Assembly (NCBI RefSeq): GCF_014196915.1
Contig: NZ_JACIEP010000004.1
Span: 186,001-250,000 of the forward strand
Source of the DNA: Dysgonomonas hofstadii
GTDB taxonomy: Bacteria; Bacteroidota; Bacteroidia; Bacteroidales; Dysgonomonadaceae
Direction: 5' to 3'
DNA: 64,000 nucleotides
Shown: positions 42,462 to 55,600 of the stretch, one piece after another
Position numbering within the stretch: the stretch's first letter is position 1
Layout: every line of letters begins with the position of its first letter
Notes under the pieces: model-generated
Seen by the model: the letters and a program-made list of their open reading frames with translations, nothing else
What the model was told of the DNA's origin: nothing
Databases searched by the model: none
Position numbers and translations under genes: made by a program

Positions 42462-42491
42462 TAAAAAAAGCTGCTCCCATCATAGGAGCAA
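42462..42491 (-). terminator. Terminator of the GH97 gene
   Basis: Stem TGCTCC / GGAGCA with a 7-base loop, followed by a T-run on the minus strand (AAAAAAAG on plus), 40 bp after the GH97 stop. Confidence 0.75.
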
Positions 42492-42530
42492 CTTCAACCT
42501 TTTGATAACCAAATTGACTTCTTACCTTTT

Positions 42531-44750
<2,220 letters not shown>

Positions 44751-44835
44751 TTACATATAAAGTTTTTACAATACAAAGGAACTATTTTGGGAGGTAACCA
44801 CCTTTCTTTTGAACAGTAAACAGTGTGAAAAAGTT

Positions 44836-44848
44836 TGCAAACGATTGC
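44836..44848. promoter_or_regulatory. LacI-family-type operator upstream of the GH97 gene
   Basis: TGCAAACGATTGC fits the pseudo-palindrome GNAANCGNTTNC bound by many LacI-family regulators. The same 13 bases occur at 51187-51199, upstream of susC. Confidence 0.65.
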
Positions 44849-44860
44849 AGGGATAAAAAA

Positions 44861-44892
44861 GAAAAAGCCATCCCAAAAGGGATAGCTTTTTC
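44861..44892. terminator. Bidirectional terminator after susE
   Basis: Stem GAAAAAGCcATCCC / GGGATaGCTTTTTC (one mismatch) with a 4-base loop. It ends the minus-strand susC-susD-susE operon 30 bp after the susE stop, so the GH97 gene is a separate transcription unit. Confidence 0.85.
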
Positions 44893-44922
44893 AATATCTT
44901 AGTCTTAGTACATTATTTTTAT

Positions 44923-46092
44923 TTATTGAGGTAATTTCTCTCTTAAAATAATTACATAATGTCCGGTCAAATCGTTAAGGGCTACCAGATAATTTCCTGC
45001 TTTAGTTATTTCAAGATCGCTTCCACCTTGACTACCTTTACCAAATGGCATGTTTACGGATTCTCCTCCCCAGTTGATATCCCAGCCTTTGTCTGCTCTG
45101 AATTTAAGTTTTCCAGGAATCAGGTCCGCAGAGGTTGCTACCCATATATGAGGCGAAACTTGAGTCAGTTCGGTATCAGTATCCCATCCTCCGGCTGTTG
45201 CATCTCCAACAATTCCTATAAATGTATGAGATGTTGTAGCTCCGGTATAAGCCGCGAAAGAATAAGTTTCAGCATCCAGATCGATAGAAAGAGTGTATAC
45301 ACCTGCTGTTGAAGGTCCTGTTACATTAGCGGAATTATTCTCCAGCACAAGCGAACCAGCGGCAGTACCCTTGCCCCAGCATGGATCCCATTTACCGGCA
45401 GCTATTGGCATTTTAAATTCCGCATTGGCTTTAAAACTACCTGTATATGTATATTTTTTATTGTCGATCTTGCTGTCATCAGCAAACAATATTTGCAGAC
45501 CCTTTCCTATTCCGTTGGCATCGTTGTTCCATTCATCAACGCCTGATATAAGCGATCCTGTCAGATATATAACGTCTTTGAACGGTACTTCTGCAACGTA
45601 TGGCAATACCATAAAGGAAACTGTATTCGAATAAAGTGTATCGGGTTTATTCACAACAGTACTGCTTTCCAGTCTGGGTGTAGCTAAAATACGCATATTC
45701 AGGAACGTTTCAAATACTTCGTTGGTTTCACTGTCGTAACCGCCAAAACCCATAGCCCAGGTATTAAGTTCACTTGTGGAGAGGGCTCTCGAAAATACAG
45801 TATTACCCAACGATGTAGATTTGGCTGTTGCAAAAGATTCGGTTGTATCCATTTCTAAGATATATTCCACAACGATATCTTTCCCAAAATTGGCTCTCGA
45901 CCAATTTAATATGGCCGGGAACGTGTTCATTATTTCTTCCGAAACTACAATATTCGATGCTCCTTCGACATTTACTGTAGGAGCCGTCGCGTTTTCGGCA
46001 GTCAACAGGTATACTTTATCTTCATCTTTGCTGCATGCCGAGAACATGAAGAGTGCGGATAAGAAGAAAAGTAATATATTAATCTTTTTCAT
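44923..46092 (-). CDS. susE: SusE-like surface starch-binding lipoprotein
   Basis: This 389-aa lipoprotein (lipobox FSAC, Cys20) has a SusE-type N-terminal domain beginning VYLLTAENATAPTVNVEG and a following immunoglobulin-like module. C-terminal modules have the aromatic-rich wording of SusE/SusF starch-binding domains (KMPIAAGKWDPCWGKG, HIWVATSADLIPGKLKFRAD, WDINWGG). These bind alpha-glucans at the surface. It follows susD by 23 bp and ends the operon. A starch-type assignment rests on SusE plus GH97. Confidence 0.86.
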   Translation of the reverse strand: MKKINILLFFLSALFMFSACSKDEDKVYLLTAENATAPTVNVEGASNIVVSEEIMNTFPAILNWSRANFGKDIVVEYILEMDTTESFATAKSTSLGNTVFSRALSTSELNTWAMGFGGYDSETNEVFETFLNMRILATPRLESSTVVNKPDTLYSNTVSFMVLPYVAEVPFKDVIYLTGSLISGVDEWNNDANGIGKGLQILFADDSKIDNKKYTYTGSFKANAEFKMPIAAGKWDPCWGKGTAAGSLVLENNSANVTGPSTAGVYTLSIDLDAETYSFAAYTGATTSHTFIGIVGDATAGGWDTDTELTQVSPHIWVATSADLIPGKLKFRADKGWDINWGGESVNMPFGKGSQGGSDLEITKAGNYLVALNDLTGHYVIILREKLPQ

Positions 46093-46115
46093 AATGCTTC
46101 TTATTTACAGATTGA

Positions 46116-47711
46116 TTAATAATTTGGATTTTGTCTTAAATTTGGATTTGCCATAATATCCGATGATGGTATAGGATATATATTATAATGACTGCTTACC
46201 GAACGTCCATCTGCAATACCACCTTTCCAAGGCCATATATATCTGGCTGTGGTAAACATTCCGAAACGAACCAGGTCGGTACGACGATGACATTCCCAAT
46301 ACAATTCACGTGAACGTTCGTTAAGTATTTCATCCAAAGTAACAGCTCCAAAAGATCCATAATTTTCGGAAGTGTCGCCAAAGGCTCTCTGTCTCAAAAG
46401 ATTCATGTAAGTAAGGGCATTTGCTTCAGAGCCACCTGTGCCACCTCTTTTGATAGCTTCGGCATATATTAGGTACATCTCAGCCAGACGAAACAAAGGG
46501 AAATCGGTATCGGCATATCTAACATGTGAGCCGACAGTTCCGCTTTTTGTGATATTACGATATTTATACGTAGCGAGTCCCTGGCGGAAGTTAGTCAGAT
46601 CAGCCATCTCAGGTTCATCACCAACAAAAAGGAAACGTTTATCATTGTTATCGAATCTGTCTGTTAAGCCTTTTGTTGCACGGTTTCCTGCCCATCCGGC
46701 ATTGTCGGTAAGTCCGTAATTCAAACCATAATCGTTTGCCAATACGGTGTTAAAGCTACAATTGATAAGGAAAGTAGTACCTCCATAATTCTGAGTTCTT
46801 ACGCCATCGTAGTTGATAGACAATATTATTTCATTATTATCCAGATTGTTATCAGCCAGGAACAGATGCTCATAATTATCTTTCAATGAAAATCCGGCAT
46901 CTATTACTTTTTTACTGTACGTAATCGCCTCAGTATAACGTGCCTGTCCGGTATAAACTTCTGCATTCAGATAAAGACGGGCAAGCAAAGCCCATACAGC
47001 AGCCTGGTCTGCACGGCCATATTCATTTTGGCGAGGTTCCGGCAATTGATTTTCTATATCCAACAGCTCTGTTTCAATATATTTGAACAGGTCACTACGA
47101 CTGATTTGCGGAGGTGCGACATCCAGCTCACTATTTTCGTCTACAAAAGGAGGATTGCCAAATACATCCATCAGTACCCAATACTGAAATGCACGCAGGA
47201 AACGAGATTCGGCACGGAAATGTTTCACCTCGGTTATCTCTTCGGCACTAAAACCGTTACTTGCAGCCCGTTCTTCGGTCGCCAGTCTTAAAAAAGCGTT
47301 AGCAAACATGACGTGAACAACACAACGGTTATAAAATCCCGAAACAAAAGGATTATCAGAAGAGAAATTGATGGCATTGAGCCCAGGAATACCTGTGTCT
47401 TGAAGCCAGATACATTTTGCTTCATCGGTAGGCACTTCCTGTACGTTGAAGAATCCACGTATAAAATCGGCATAAGTACCTTCGTCTAATCCTGAAATAT
47501 CGGGAGAACCGGCCGGCCCCTGGTTCCCGGTGAGTGTATATCCGGCATAAACTTTAGCCAGAGAACCCTTATACCCGTCGAATGTACTGTAGACTTCCTC
47601 ATCTGTACTGTCGTTTATCGGGAATCTGTTTAAATCGTCTGTACACGACCCCAGCATCAATACAGCGAGGGATACACAAACAAATTTTATATATAAGTTA
47701 ATTTTTTTCAT
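46116..47711 (-). CDS. susD: SusD/RagB-family lipoprotein of the starch-type PUL
   Basis: This 531-aa surface glycan-binding lipoprotein partners the SusC transporter. The signal peptide ends in a lipobox (LGSC, Cys23), then TDDLNRFPIND, the usual SusD N terminus. SusD blocks include FRAESRFLRAFQYWVLMDVF and the C-terminal NERSRELYWECHRRTDLVRF. The NQGPAGSPDISGLDEGTYAD stretch (about 64-83) is close to alpha-glucan-type SusD proteins. It lies 21 bp after susC and 23 bp before susE. Confidence 0.92.
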   Translation of the reverse strand: MKKINLYIKFVCVSLAVLMLGSCTDDLNRFPINDSTDEEVYSTFDGYKGSLAKVYAGYTLTGNQGPAGSPDISGLDEGTYADFIRGFFNVQEVPTDEAKCIWLQDTGIPGLNAINFSSDNPFVSGFYNRCVVHVMFANAFLRLATEERAASNGFSAEEITEVKHFRAESRFLRAFQYWVLMDVFGNPPFVDENSELDVAPPQISRSDLFKYIETELLDIENQLPEPRQNEYGRADQAAVWALLARLYLNAEVYTGQARYTEAITYSKKVIDAGFSLKDNYEHLFLADNNLDNNEIILSINYDGVRTQNYGGTTFLINCSFNTVLANDYGLNYGLTDNAGWAGNRATKGLTDRFDNNDKRFLFVGDEPEMADLTNFRQGLATYKYRNITKSGTVGSHVRYADTDFPLFRLAEMYLIYAEAIKRGGTGGSEANALTYMNLLRQRAFGDTSENYGSFGAVTLDEILNERSRELYWECHRRTDLVRFGMFTTARYIWPWKGGIADGRSVSSHYNIYPIPSSDIMANPNLRQNPNY

Positions 47712-47732
47712 AATTACTCAATTTAACTCGAT

Positions 47733-50700
47733 TTAGAAATTAAGATTTAAGCCTAAAACAAATGTACGTGGGCTAGGATAGTAATTGTTATCTATACCTC
47801 CTCCGATTTCAGGGTCTACTCCATCGTATTTTGTGATCGTAAATACGTTTTGCACAGTAAAGTTGGCACGAAGACCTATTTTAGGATTATTCAGTATTTT
47901 CTTAAAGTCATATCCCAATGTTATATAATCCATTTTCAGGAACGAGGCGTTCTGTACATAATAGTCGGAGAACAGGTTCTGATTATAGAAATTGGTATTG
48001 TAGATATCTTTTACCGTATTTTGTATATAATCGTTCGGATTTAAGACTTGTGAATAATTTCCGGCATTGGAATTTATGTTGTTGTACATATAATTACCCA
48101 GACTGGTTCTCAAAGATGTACCCAATGACCATTCTTTATATCTGAAATTTGTATTGAATCCCATATATACATCCGGTTCGGCTTTCTTATATCTGTAGAG
48201 GTCTTCTTCATTGATGGTACCATCTCCGTTCAGGTCTACATAGGCACCTTCAATAGGTTTGCCTGTTTCTTCATCATATATTTGTTTGTACACATAGAAT
48301 GCAAATGGAGCGTAGCCTACCGAATGTATCTGTATATTACTACCGGTACCTCCCGAAATGCCACCGACACGTGCACCAATATAAGTGGAATTTGCTCCAT
48401 CATTCAATGACATTTTTGTAATCTTGGTTTTATTGTATGTTACATTGAATCCCAGATCCCATTGGATATCTTTGGTGTCTATGGCAACAACGTTCACATT
48501 CGCTTCCAAACCACGGTTATTTAATTCCCCGATATTTTTAACAATAGCATTTGTATAATTGCTACCAATCGGTAATGGAATGTAATTCAGCAGGTCTTTT
48601 GTTTTCTTGTAATAATAATCGATGGCTCCAGATACTCTGTTGTCGAAAAATCCGTAATCTATACCAATATTATATGTCTGAGTTTGTTCCCATTTACGGT
48701 CTTTGTCATATCCGTCGGGACGCCATGTGTGATAGAAACTATCGCCAAATTGAATTTGTCCTGTAGTTTGTCCGTAGCTATACTTAGGCAGATATTCATA
48801 ATTCCCTATTTCCTGCTGGCCTGTGACACCATAGCCTAAACGAAGTTTAAGGTTGCTGAGTTTGCTAAAGCCTTGCATAAAGCTTTCTTCACTTATACGC
48901 CATGCTAATGCTACAGAAGGGAATGTTCCCCAACGGTTGTCTTTGTTGAAACGGGATGAACCGTCACGACGAACAGTCGCAGTTACCAGATAGCGGTTCA
49001 TGAATGTATAATTAAGACGTCCGTAATAAGATATCAATGTGTTTTGATTTTCAGATGTAGGGAAAGTTACTTCTTCCAAAATTACATCACCTGCATAATT
49101 TGTCCTTGCAAAATTCTTATCGGTTGTTTTCCAGTCCTGATAGGTATAACCTCCCATAATATCAATACGACTGTTTATCTCTTTCAAATCTTTTGCATAA
49201 TTGAGATAAAACTCCATCAATAGATTTCTCTTTTTCTGGTCATATTTTGTGCGCTCACCGCCATCACCACCTTCATCAGAAACTGTATTATAAGCTTGTG
49301 GCGCCCACGCCTCAACAGCAACGTTACCTTTGCCCTGTGCTACATCATAACCTAAATTCAGATTAGCTCTCAACTCTGGCAAAAAATGCATTTTGTAATC
49401 GAACTGAATGTTTCCGATGCTGCGATAAACATCCGACTCATCGTGACGGCTTTCCAGCAGGGCTACCGGATTTTTTGTAGCCAATGGATCTGGTTTTGTT
49501 GAACTTCCCCATGTCCAATATCCACCAAAATTTTCAAAACCTTCGGCCTTTACAGGTTTGGTAGGATCCATACGAAGGGCTGCGCCTATCGCATCACCGT
49601 TACCGAATCTTTGGCTGGAATATGTTCCTTTTAAGTTCAGGTTCACACTCAGATGATCTTCAAGAAATTTAGGTGATAAACTGATAGAAGCTGTTGTACG
49701 CTTCATATTGTCAGTTTTAAGAATACCATCCTGACTAAGGAATGCAACTGAAGCCCTGTATGGCATATTATTAAATGATCCTGATATGCTCACATTATTG
49801 TCGGTAGTAAATGCCGTACGGAATATTTCGTCTTGCCAGTCAGTATTGGCATCGCCCAGTAAACTTGTATATCTGTCTGATGAATAAGGATTGTTCAAAA
49901 CGATTTCACGAAGTTCATCTCCAGTCAATACATCCACTTTTTTAGCTACAGTAGATATCGAGTTTTGGCTCGAGATATTTACATTTAACTTTTGGCCAAG
50001 GCTTCCTTTTTTTGTAGTGATAATTATAACCCCATTGGATGCCCTGGAACCATAAATAGCAGTTGCAGATGCATCTTTCAATACGTTCATCGATTCTATG
50101 TCATTCGGATTCAGAGTAGATAATACATCTGTAGATCCTGACAAGCCACCTACATCCATAGGCACATTGTCAATAACGATAAGAGGATCGTTTGTTGCAC
50201 TAAGAGAGGCTCCCCCTCTGATTCGGATGCGTGCTCCCGACCCGGCTCTACCTCCATTAGAAGTGATTTGTACACCAGCGACTTTACCTGTGATTAACTC
50301 GCTGGGTGAAGTCACAACTCCTTTTTGGAAGTCTTTTTCACCTATTGGAGTAATTGCACCTGTCAAATCATCTTTCCTAACGCTACCATAACCGATTATC
50401 ACCACATCCTGAAGCATTTCCACATCTTCTGCCAGTGATACATTAATCGTAGTTTTGCCGGCAACAAGTACTTCCTGGGTTTTGAACCCTACATATGAAA
50501 ATACCAATGTAGCATCGGCTGGCACATTGTTCAACACATAGTTACCATCCATGTCTGTTACAGTTCCGGTTGTAGTTCCTTTCACGACAACACTACCACT
50601 GATAATAGGCTCGTTGAGGTTGTCCTTTACATTACCTCTCACTGTAATTGTTCCGCCTTGGGCGTACATTGCTGATGATAACGTAAATATCCCTAACATA

Positions 50701-50747
50701 AGTATCAGGAATATTTTTACACATCTGTTCTTAACCTTTCTTTCCAT
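47733..50747 (-). CDS. susC: SusC/RagA-family TonB-dependent transporter of the starch-type PUL
   Basis: This 1004-aa outer-membrane transporter imports oligosaccharides, probably malto-oligosaccharides. A signal peptide (1-30, ending AMYAQ) is followed by a carboxypeptidase-regulatory-like domain (about 34-110; GNVKDNLNEPIISGSVVVKG), a TonB-box-like DVVIIGYG (about 115), the plug (about 125-235; DPLIVIDNVPMDVGG, MNVLKDASATAIYGSRASNG) and a beta-barrel ending VLGLNLNF. It is first in susC-susD-susE. Its long leader holds a terminator hairpin, a (CT)18 tract and, 440 bp upstream, a LacI-type operator. Confidence 0.93.
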   Translation of the reverse strand: MERKVKNRCVKIFLILMLGIFTLSSAMYAQGGTITVRGNVKDNLNEPIISGSVVVKGTTTGTVTDMDGNYVLNNVPADATLVFSYVGFKTQEVLVAGKTTINVSLAEDVEMLQDVVIIGYGSVRKDDLTGAITPIGEKDFQKGVVTSPSELITGKVAGVQITSNGGRAGSGARIRIRGGASLSATNDPLIVIDNVPMDVGGLSGSTDVLSTLNPNDIESMNVLKDASATAIYGSRASNGVIIITTKKGSLGQKLNVNISSQNSISTVAKKVDVLTGDELREIVLNNPYSSDRYTSLLGDANTDWQDEIFRTAFTTDNNVSISGSFNNMPYRASVAFLSQDGILKTDNMKRTTASISLSPKFLEDHLSVNLNLKGTYSSQRFGNGDAIGAALRMDPTKPVKAEGFENFGGYWTWGSSTKPDPLATKNPVALLESRHDESDVYRSIGNIQFDYKMHFLPELRANLNLGYDVAQGKGNVAVEAWAPQAYNTVSDEGGDGGERTKYDQKKRNLLMEFYLNYAKDLKEINSRIDIMGGYTYQDWKTTDKNFARTNYAGDVILEEVTFPTSENQNTLISYYGRLNYTFMNRYLVTATVRRDGSSRFNKDNRWGTFPSVALAWRISEESFMQGFSKLSNLKLRLGYGVTGQQEIGNYEYLPKYSYGQTTGQIQFGDSFYHTWRPDGYDKDRKWEQTQTYNIGIDYGFFDNRVSGAIDYYYKKTKDLLNYIPLPIGSNYTNAIVKNIGELNNRGLEANVNVVAIDTKDIQWDLGFNVTYNKTKITKMSLNDGANSTYIGARVGGISGGTGSNIQIHSVGYAPFAFYVYKQIYDEETGKPIEGAYVDLNGDGTINEEDLYRYKKAEPDVYMGFNTNFRYKEWSLGTSLRTSLGNYMYNNINSNAGNYSQVLNPNDYIQNTVKDIYNTNFYNQNLFSDYYVQNASFLKMDYITLGYDFKKILNNPKIGLRANFTVQNVFTITKYDGVDPEIGGGIDNNYYPSPRTFVLGLNLNF

Positions 50748-50829
50748 TTGAATAATATTAAGATTAACGTTAATATTGATTTGATTGATTACTTTTTATT
50801 CACGGTTTTATGAAAACGTTATGATTGAA

Positions 50830-50887
50830 TATAGAAAAAGACCCCTGCTTTAAATAGAGTTTTAGCTATTTAAAGTAAGGGTCTTTT
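50830..50887 (-). terminator. Terminator-like hairpin in the susC leader
   Basis: AAAAGACCC (50836-50844) pairs with GGGTCTTTT (50879-50887), and CTTTAAATAG (50848-50857) with CTATTTAAAG (50866-50875), around an 8-base loop. On the minus strand it runs into TTTTTC, so it looks like an intrinsic terminator located about 90 bp before susC. Confidence 0.75.
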
Positions 50888-50906
50888 GTATGTCTGTTAT
50901 AAATGT

Positions 50907-50945
<39 letters not shown>

Positions 50946-51186
50946 ACAAAATAGAGCTAACTGCCAAATTTTCAAAAGAAAAAATGGTAGAAAGCAATAA
51001 TATATTTTGTGATTTTATTTGCATATTTTTTAATTATGTCCTATTTTGCCAAATTGTTTAAATATATAAGTACACAATTAAATCTCTGGGTATTTTCTTT
51101 CATGGTACTTATGGATTGTAACACAAATATCATAACAACTATTTTCATTTTGAGTATAAGATTTTACAAATATTGAGTTTTTGTTA

Positions 51187-51199
51187 TGCAAACGATTGC
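51187..51199. promoter_or_regulatory. LacI-family-type operator upstream of susC
   Basis: TGCAAACGATTGC is identical to the site before the GH97 gene (44836-44848). It lies 440 bp from the susC start and 273 bp from the adaptor start; the shared GH97 copy favours susC as the target. Confidence 0.65.
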
Positions 51200-51471
51200 G
51201 AAGTTTAAAATCAAAATGATGTTATTATCTGCTAATTTTCAATAGTTTACTATAATATTTCATTTTATTTGCATAATCTTATACCACAGATGAATTAGTA
51301 TTTTATAAATTTGTACATTCTTTCAAAATTGACGTTAAAACAAATTTATATAGACAATTGTTAAATATTTGTCATTTGACTATTGATCCGCTGAATGCCC
51401 AATGCTATAGATAAGAAACAATAAATGATGGCAGATAGTTTAAAAAATATATAAAACAATCTATCTTTTAT

Positions 51472-52644
51472 ATGAGTAGTAAGAAAATAAAGGTGGTGTT
51501 AACAGTATTTTGTTTCATTCTGTTAACCGGATGTAAGAAGACCGAAGTTGATTATCCTATTGTCGAGGTCGAACCTGTAGCTGTAGACAATATTGAGATA
51601 TATGGAGACTATGTAGGACTTATCAGAGCATCCCGTAGTGTAGAGATACATGCCCGGGTAGAAGGTTTCCTGGAGCGGATGACATTTAACGAAGGTAAAG
51701 AAGTCAGAGCTGGGGAAGCGTTATTTTATATAAATAACAAGCCTTATAAGGCCCGGGTAGAAAAAGCAAAAGCACAGCTGAAACGGGATGAAGCTCAAGA
51801 ACTTAAAGCTGAAAGCGACCTTGCCCGTATCGAACCCCTTTATAATCAGAACGCCGCCAGCCGATTGGATCTTGATAATGCTGTTGCCGCGCTGAATATG
51901 TCGAAAGCGGATGTCGCTATGAGCAAAGCCGATCTGGAACAGGCAGAACTCGAACTCAGCTACACAGTGGTCAGGTCCCCGTTGTCGGGATATATAAGTG
52001 AGCGCTATGTAGATATCGGTACGCTGGTGGGAAATTCGAAATCTTTATTAGCCACAGTTGTTAAAAGGGATACCGTATTAGTGGATTTCAAGCTCACATC
52101 TCTCGATTATCTGCGTAGCCAGCGCAGGAATGTACATCTGGGAGAACAGGATTCTACCCGTTCATGGCAGCCAACGGTAGTAGTTACTTTGGCTGATAAT
52201 ACAATATATAATGAAAAAGGGATTGTGGACTTTGCTTCACCGCAAGTCGATCCCAAAACCGGAACTTTCGGGGTGCGTGCTGTCTTGCCTAATCCAAATC
52301 AGGTACTTCTTCCCGGACAATTTACCCGGGTAAAACTCTTATTAGATGTATTAGAGAATGCCGTAGTGGTTCCCCGTAAAGCTATCTCGATAGAAAAAGG
52401 AGGTGCATTTATCTTTGTGGTCCGTCCCGATAGTATAGTTGAAAAGAGATATATTGAAACAGGTCCCGAGCAAAACAATAAAATTGTGGTAACCAGAGGT
52501 CTGACTACCGATGAAAAAATAGTAGTTGAAGGTTATCAGAAACTGGCACATGGACAAAAGGTAATAGCCCGAAGCGAGGAAGAAGAAAAAAATATAGAAG
52601 AACAGGAAATAGCTAACGAACAAAAAGAGGAGGCTAAAAAATGA
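51472..52644 (+). CDS. RND efflux periplasmic adaptor (AcrA/MexA family)
   Basis: This 390-aa adaptor lipoprotein (lipobox LTGC, Cys21) links the AcrB-like pump to its channel. Lipoyl halves (SVEIHARVEGFLERMTFNEG and VVRSPLSGYIS) flank a coiled-coil hairpin (about 95-165). A beta-barrel and membrane-proximal domain follow (LLPGQFTRVKLLLDV, VVPRKAISIEKGG). The C-terminal tail is Glu/Lys-rich. It overlaps the pump gene by 4 bp (ATGA), so translation is coupled. Drug-type efflux is likely; the substrates are unknown. Confidence 0.92.
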   Translation: MSSKKIKVVLTVFCFILLTGCKKTEVDYPIVEVEPVAVDNIEIYGDYVGLIRASRSVEIHARVEGFLERMTFNEGKEVRAGEALFYINNKPYKARVEKAKAQLKRDEAQELKAESDLARIEPLYNQNAASRLDLDNAVAALNMSKADVAMSKADLEQAELELSYTVVRSPLSGYISERYVDIGTLVGNSKSLLATVVKRDTVLVDFKLTSLDYLRSQRRNVHLGEQDSTRSWQPTVVVTLADNTIYNEKGIVDFASPQVDPKTGTFGVRAVLPNPNQVLLPGQFTRVKLLLDVLENAVVVPRKAISIEKGGAFIFVVRPDSIVEKRYIETGPEQNNKIVVTRGLTTDEKIVVEGYQKLAHGQKVIARSEEEEKNIEEQEIANEQKEEAKK

Positions 52645-55600
52645 AGCCTGGATTTTTTATAGAAAGGCCTGTTTTATCTACGGTATTGTCTATACTGATA
52701 GTTATTATAGGTATCATTGGCTTATTCCTATTGCCAATAGAGCAATATCCGCAAATAACACCTCCTGTGGTAAAGATTAGCGCCTCATATCCGGGTGCGA
52801 ATGCCACTACTGTGTCACAGGCCGTAGCCACTCCCATCGAACAGGAACTGAATGGTACACCGGGTATGATTTATATGGAATCGAGCAGTTCCAATTCCGG
52901 AGGATTGTCCATTACAGTTACATTCGATGTAAGTACTAACGCCGATCTGGCTGCTGTAGAAATACAGAATAGGGTAAAACTTGCAGAATCCCGCCTGCCT
53001 GCCGAGGTTTTGCAGAGTGGTATCTCTGTAGAAAAACAAGCTCCGGGACAGCTGATGACTATTGCCCTGACTTCGGATGATCCAAAATATGATGAAATAT
53101 ACCTAAGTAACTATGCTACTATAAACATACTGGATGTGATTCGCCGTATACCGGGCGTTGGACGGGTATCTAATGTCGGTAGTCGCTACTATGGTATGCA
53201 GATATGGGTATATCCCGACAGGCTTGCCAGTTTTGGTCTTACAGTTAAAGACCTGCAAGATGCACTGAAGGATCAAAATCGTGAATCAGCAGCCGGAGAG
53301 CTGGGAAAACAACCTATTGTAAATGTAGATGTGGCTATGCCGATCACTGCGCAGGGGCGTTTGTCTACAGTGGGTGAATTTGAAGATATTGTTGTAAAAG
53401 CAGACAGCGACGGTTCATTTATTCGTATGCGTGATGTCGCACGGGTTTCACTCGAAGCGTCATCCTATAATACAGAAAGCGGGCTGAATGGCAAATATGC
53501 CACTATGCTTAGTATCTATCTGCTCCCGGGAGCAAATGCGATGGAGGTTGCCGGGGAAGTAAAAGCTGCTATGGTGACCATTAAACAGGATTTCCCGGAA
53601 GGATTGGATTATTTGATTCCGTTCGATATGACTGAATATATCGGAGAGTCTATTCACGAGGTCTATAAGACACTTTTCGAAGCATTATTTCTCGTAATTG
53701 TGGTCGTATTCCTCTCTTTACAGAACTGGAGGGCGTCACTTATCCCGATAGTCGCCGTTCCGATATCACTGATAGGTACATTCGGATTTATGCTGGCGAT
53801 GGGATTTTCACTGAATATGCTGACATTGCTAGGTCTTGTTCTATCTATCGGTATCGTTGTGGATGACGCCATTGTCGTCGTCGAAAACGTGGAGCGGATA
53901 ATGGATGAGAAAAAGATCGGTGCACGTGAAGCGACCCATTTGGCGATGAACCAACTGGCGGGAGCATTGATTGCTACATCCCTAGTGTTAGCCGCAGTCT
54001 TTGTCCCTGTAAGTTTTCTCGATGGTATCACCGGATCGTTATACAGACAGTTTTCGGTAACGATTGTAGTTTCGGTTTTGATTTCAGCGGTTGTGGCGTT
54101 AACACTGAGTCCGGCCATGTGTGCGATAATTCTTCGTCCGTCAAAAGAAGAGAGTCAGAAGAATGCTGTCTTTCGTAAAATAAATGAATGGCTGAGCAAA
54201 GGAAATACTAAATATGCAAATATACTGATGAAAGTTATCAACAATCCACGCCGGATAATGGCAGGATTTGGTATGGTGCTCATCTTTATATTTGTTTTGA
54301 ACAGGGTAGTGCCAAGTAGTTTTCTTCCGCAGGAAGATCAGGGCTATTTTACAGTGGAACTGGAAATGCCCGAGGGAACAACCCTGGAGCGTATGCGTAC
54401 TGTTACCGGGAGGGCGATTGCCTATCTTGACAGCCATGATGCTGTACAATATGTACAGAATGTAACGGGTTCGAGTCCTCGTGTAGGGACGAATCAGGGA
54501 CGTACTACCTTAACCGTTATCCTGAAATCATGGAAAGAAAGAAGTGTAGGTGTGGACGAAGTAATGCGCGACGTTCAAAAGGAATATTATAATTACCCTG
54601 AAATAAGAGCTTTTGTAAGCCGTCCGCCGGCCATTCCGGGATTAGGTTCGGCCGGAGGTGTGGAAATGAAATTACAGGCTCGTTCAGACGCTACATGGGA
54701 CGATCTGGTGGTTGCAACTGATACATTTATGTATTATGCCAATAAATCGAAAGTGTTATCGAATGTGTCCTCGTCGCTTCAGCCGGAAATACCTCAGCTT
54801 TATTTCGATGTAGACCGTGATCAGGCCATGTTGCTGGGTGTTCCTATGTCTGATATATTCTCTACAATGAAAGCTTATCTGGGATCGGTATATGTCAACG
54901 ATTTCAATATGTTTAACCGTATATACAAAGTCTATATACAGGCCGACCAGTCGTACAGAGCGACAGCTGACGATATAAACCTGTTTTATGTAAAGGCCGC
55001 TAATGGGAGCATGGTTCCACTCTCCGCTTTGGGTAAAACCAGTTATACAACAGGACCTGGTAATATTACCAGGTTCAATATGTACACTTCTGCTTCGATG
55101 TCGGTAACTCCATCTTCTGGTTACAGTTCGGGGCAGGCTATGGAGGAAATAGAAAAAATAACAAAAGAACACTTACCCGAAAATATAGGTGTTGCATGGA
55201 GTGGCTTGTCGTTTCAGGAACAAAAAGCCAGCGGGCAAACCGGAATTGTACTGGGGCTTGTATTCATGTTCGTATTTCTGTTTCTTGCAGCATTGTATGA
55301 GAGTTGGACAGTTCCTATATCTGTTATATTGTCGTTGCCGGTTGCTGCGTTAGGTGCATTTCTGGGAATCTGGATTCTGGGACTTGAGAGTGATGTTTAT
55401 TTCCAGATTGGTCTGGTCACACTCATTGGGCTTGCGGCGAAGAATGCCATATTGATTGTCGAATTTGCTAAAATACAAGTAGATTCGGGTATGCAGCCCG
55501 TATTTGCAGCTATGCAGGCCGCCAAGCTCCGTTTCCGTCCCATCCTGATGACATCTCTGGCTTTTGTGTTGGGTATGTTGCCTATGGTAATCGCCTCAGG

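Noticed and set aside
50806-50818. AAAACGTTAT near susC as a third LacI-type operator
   Set aside because: It keeps the central CG but breaks the right half of GNAANCGNTTNC.
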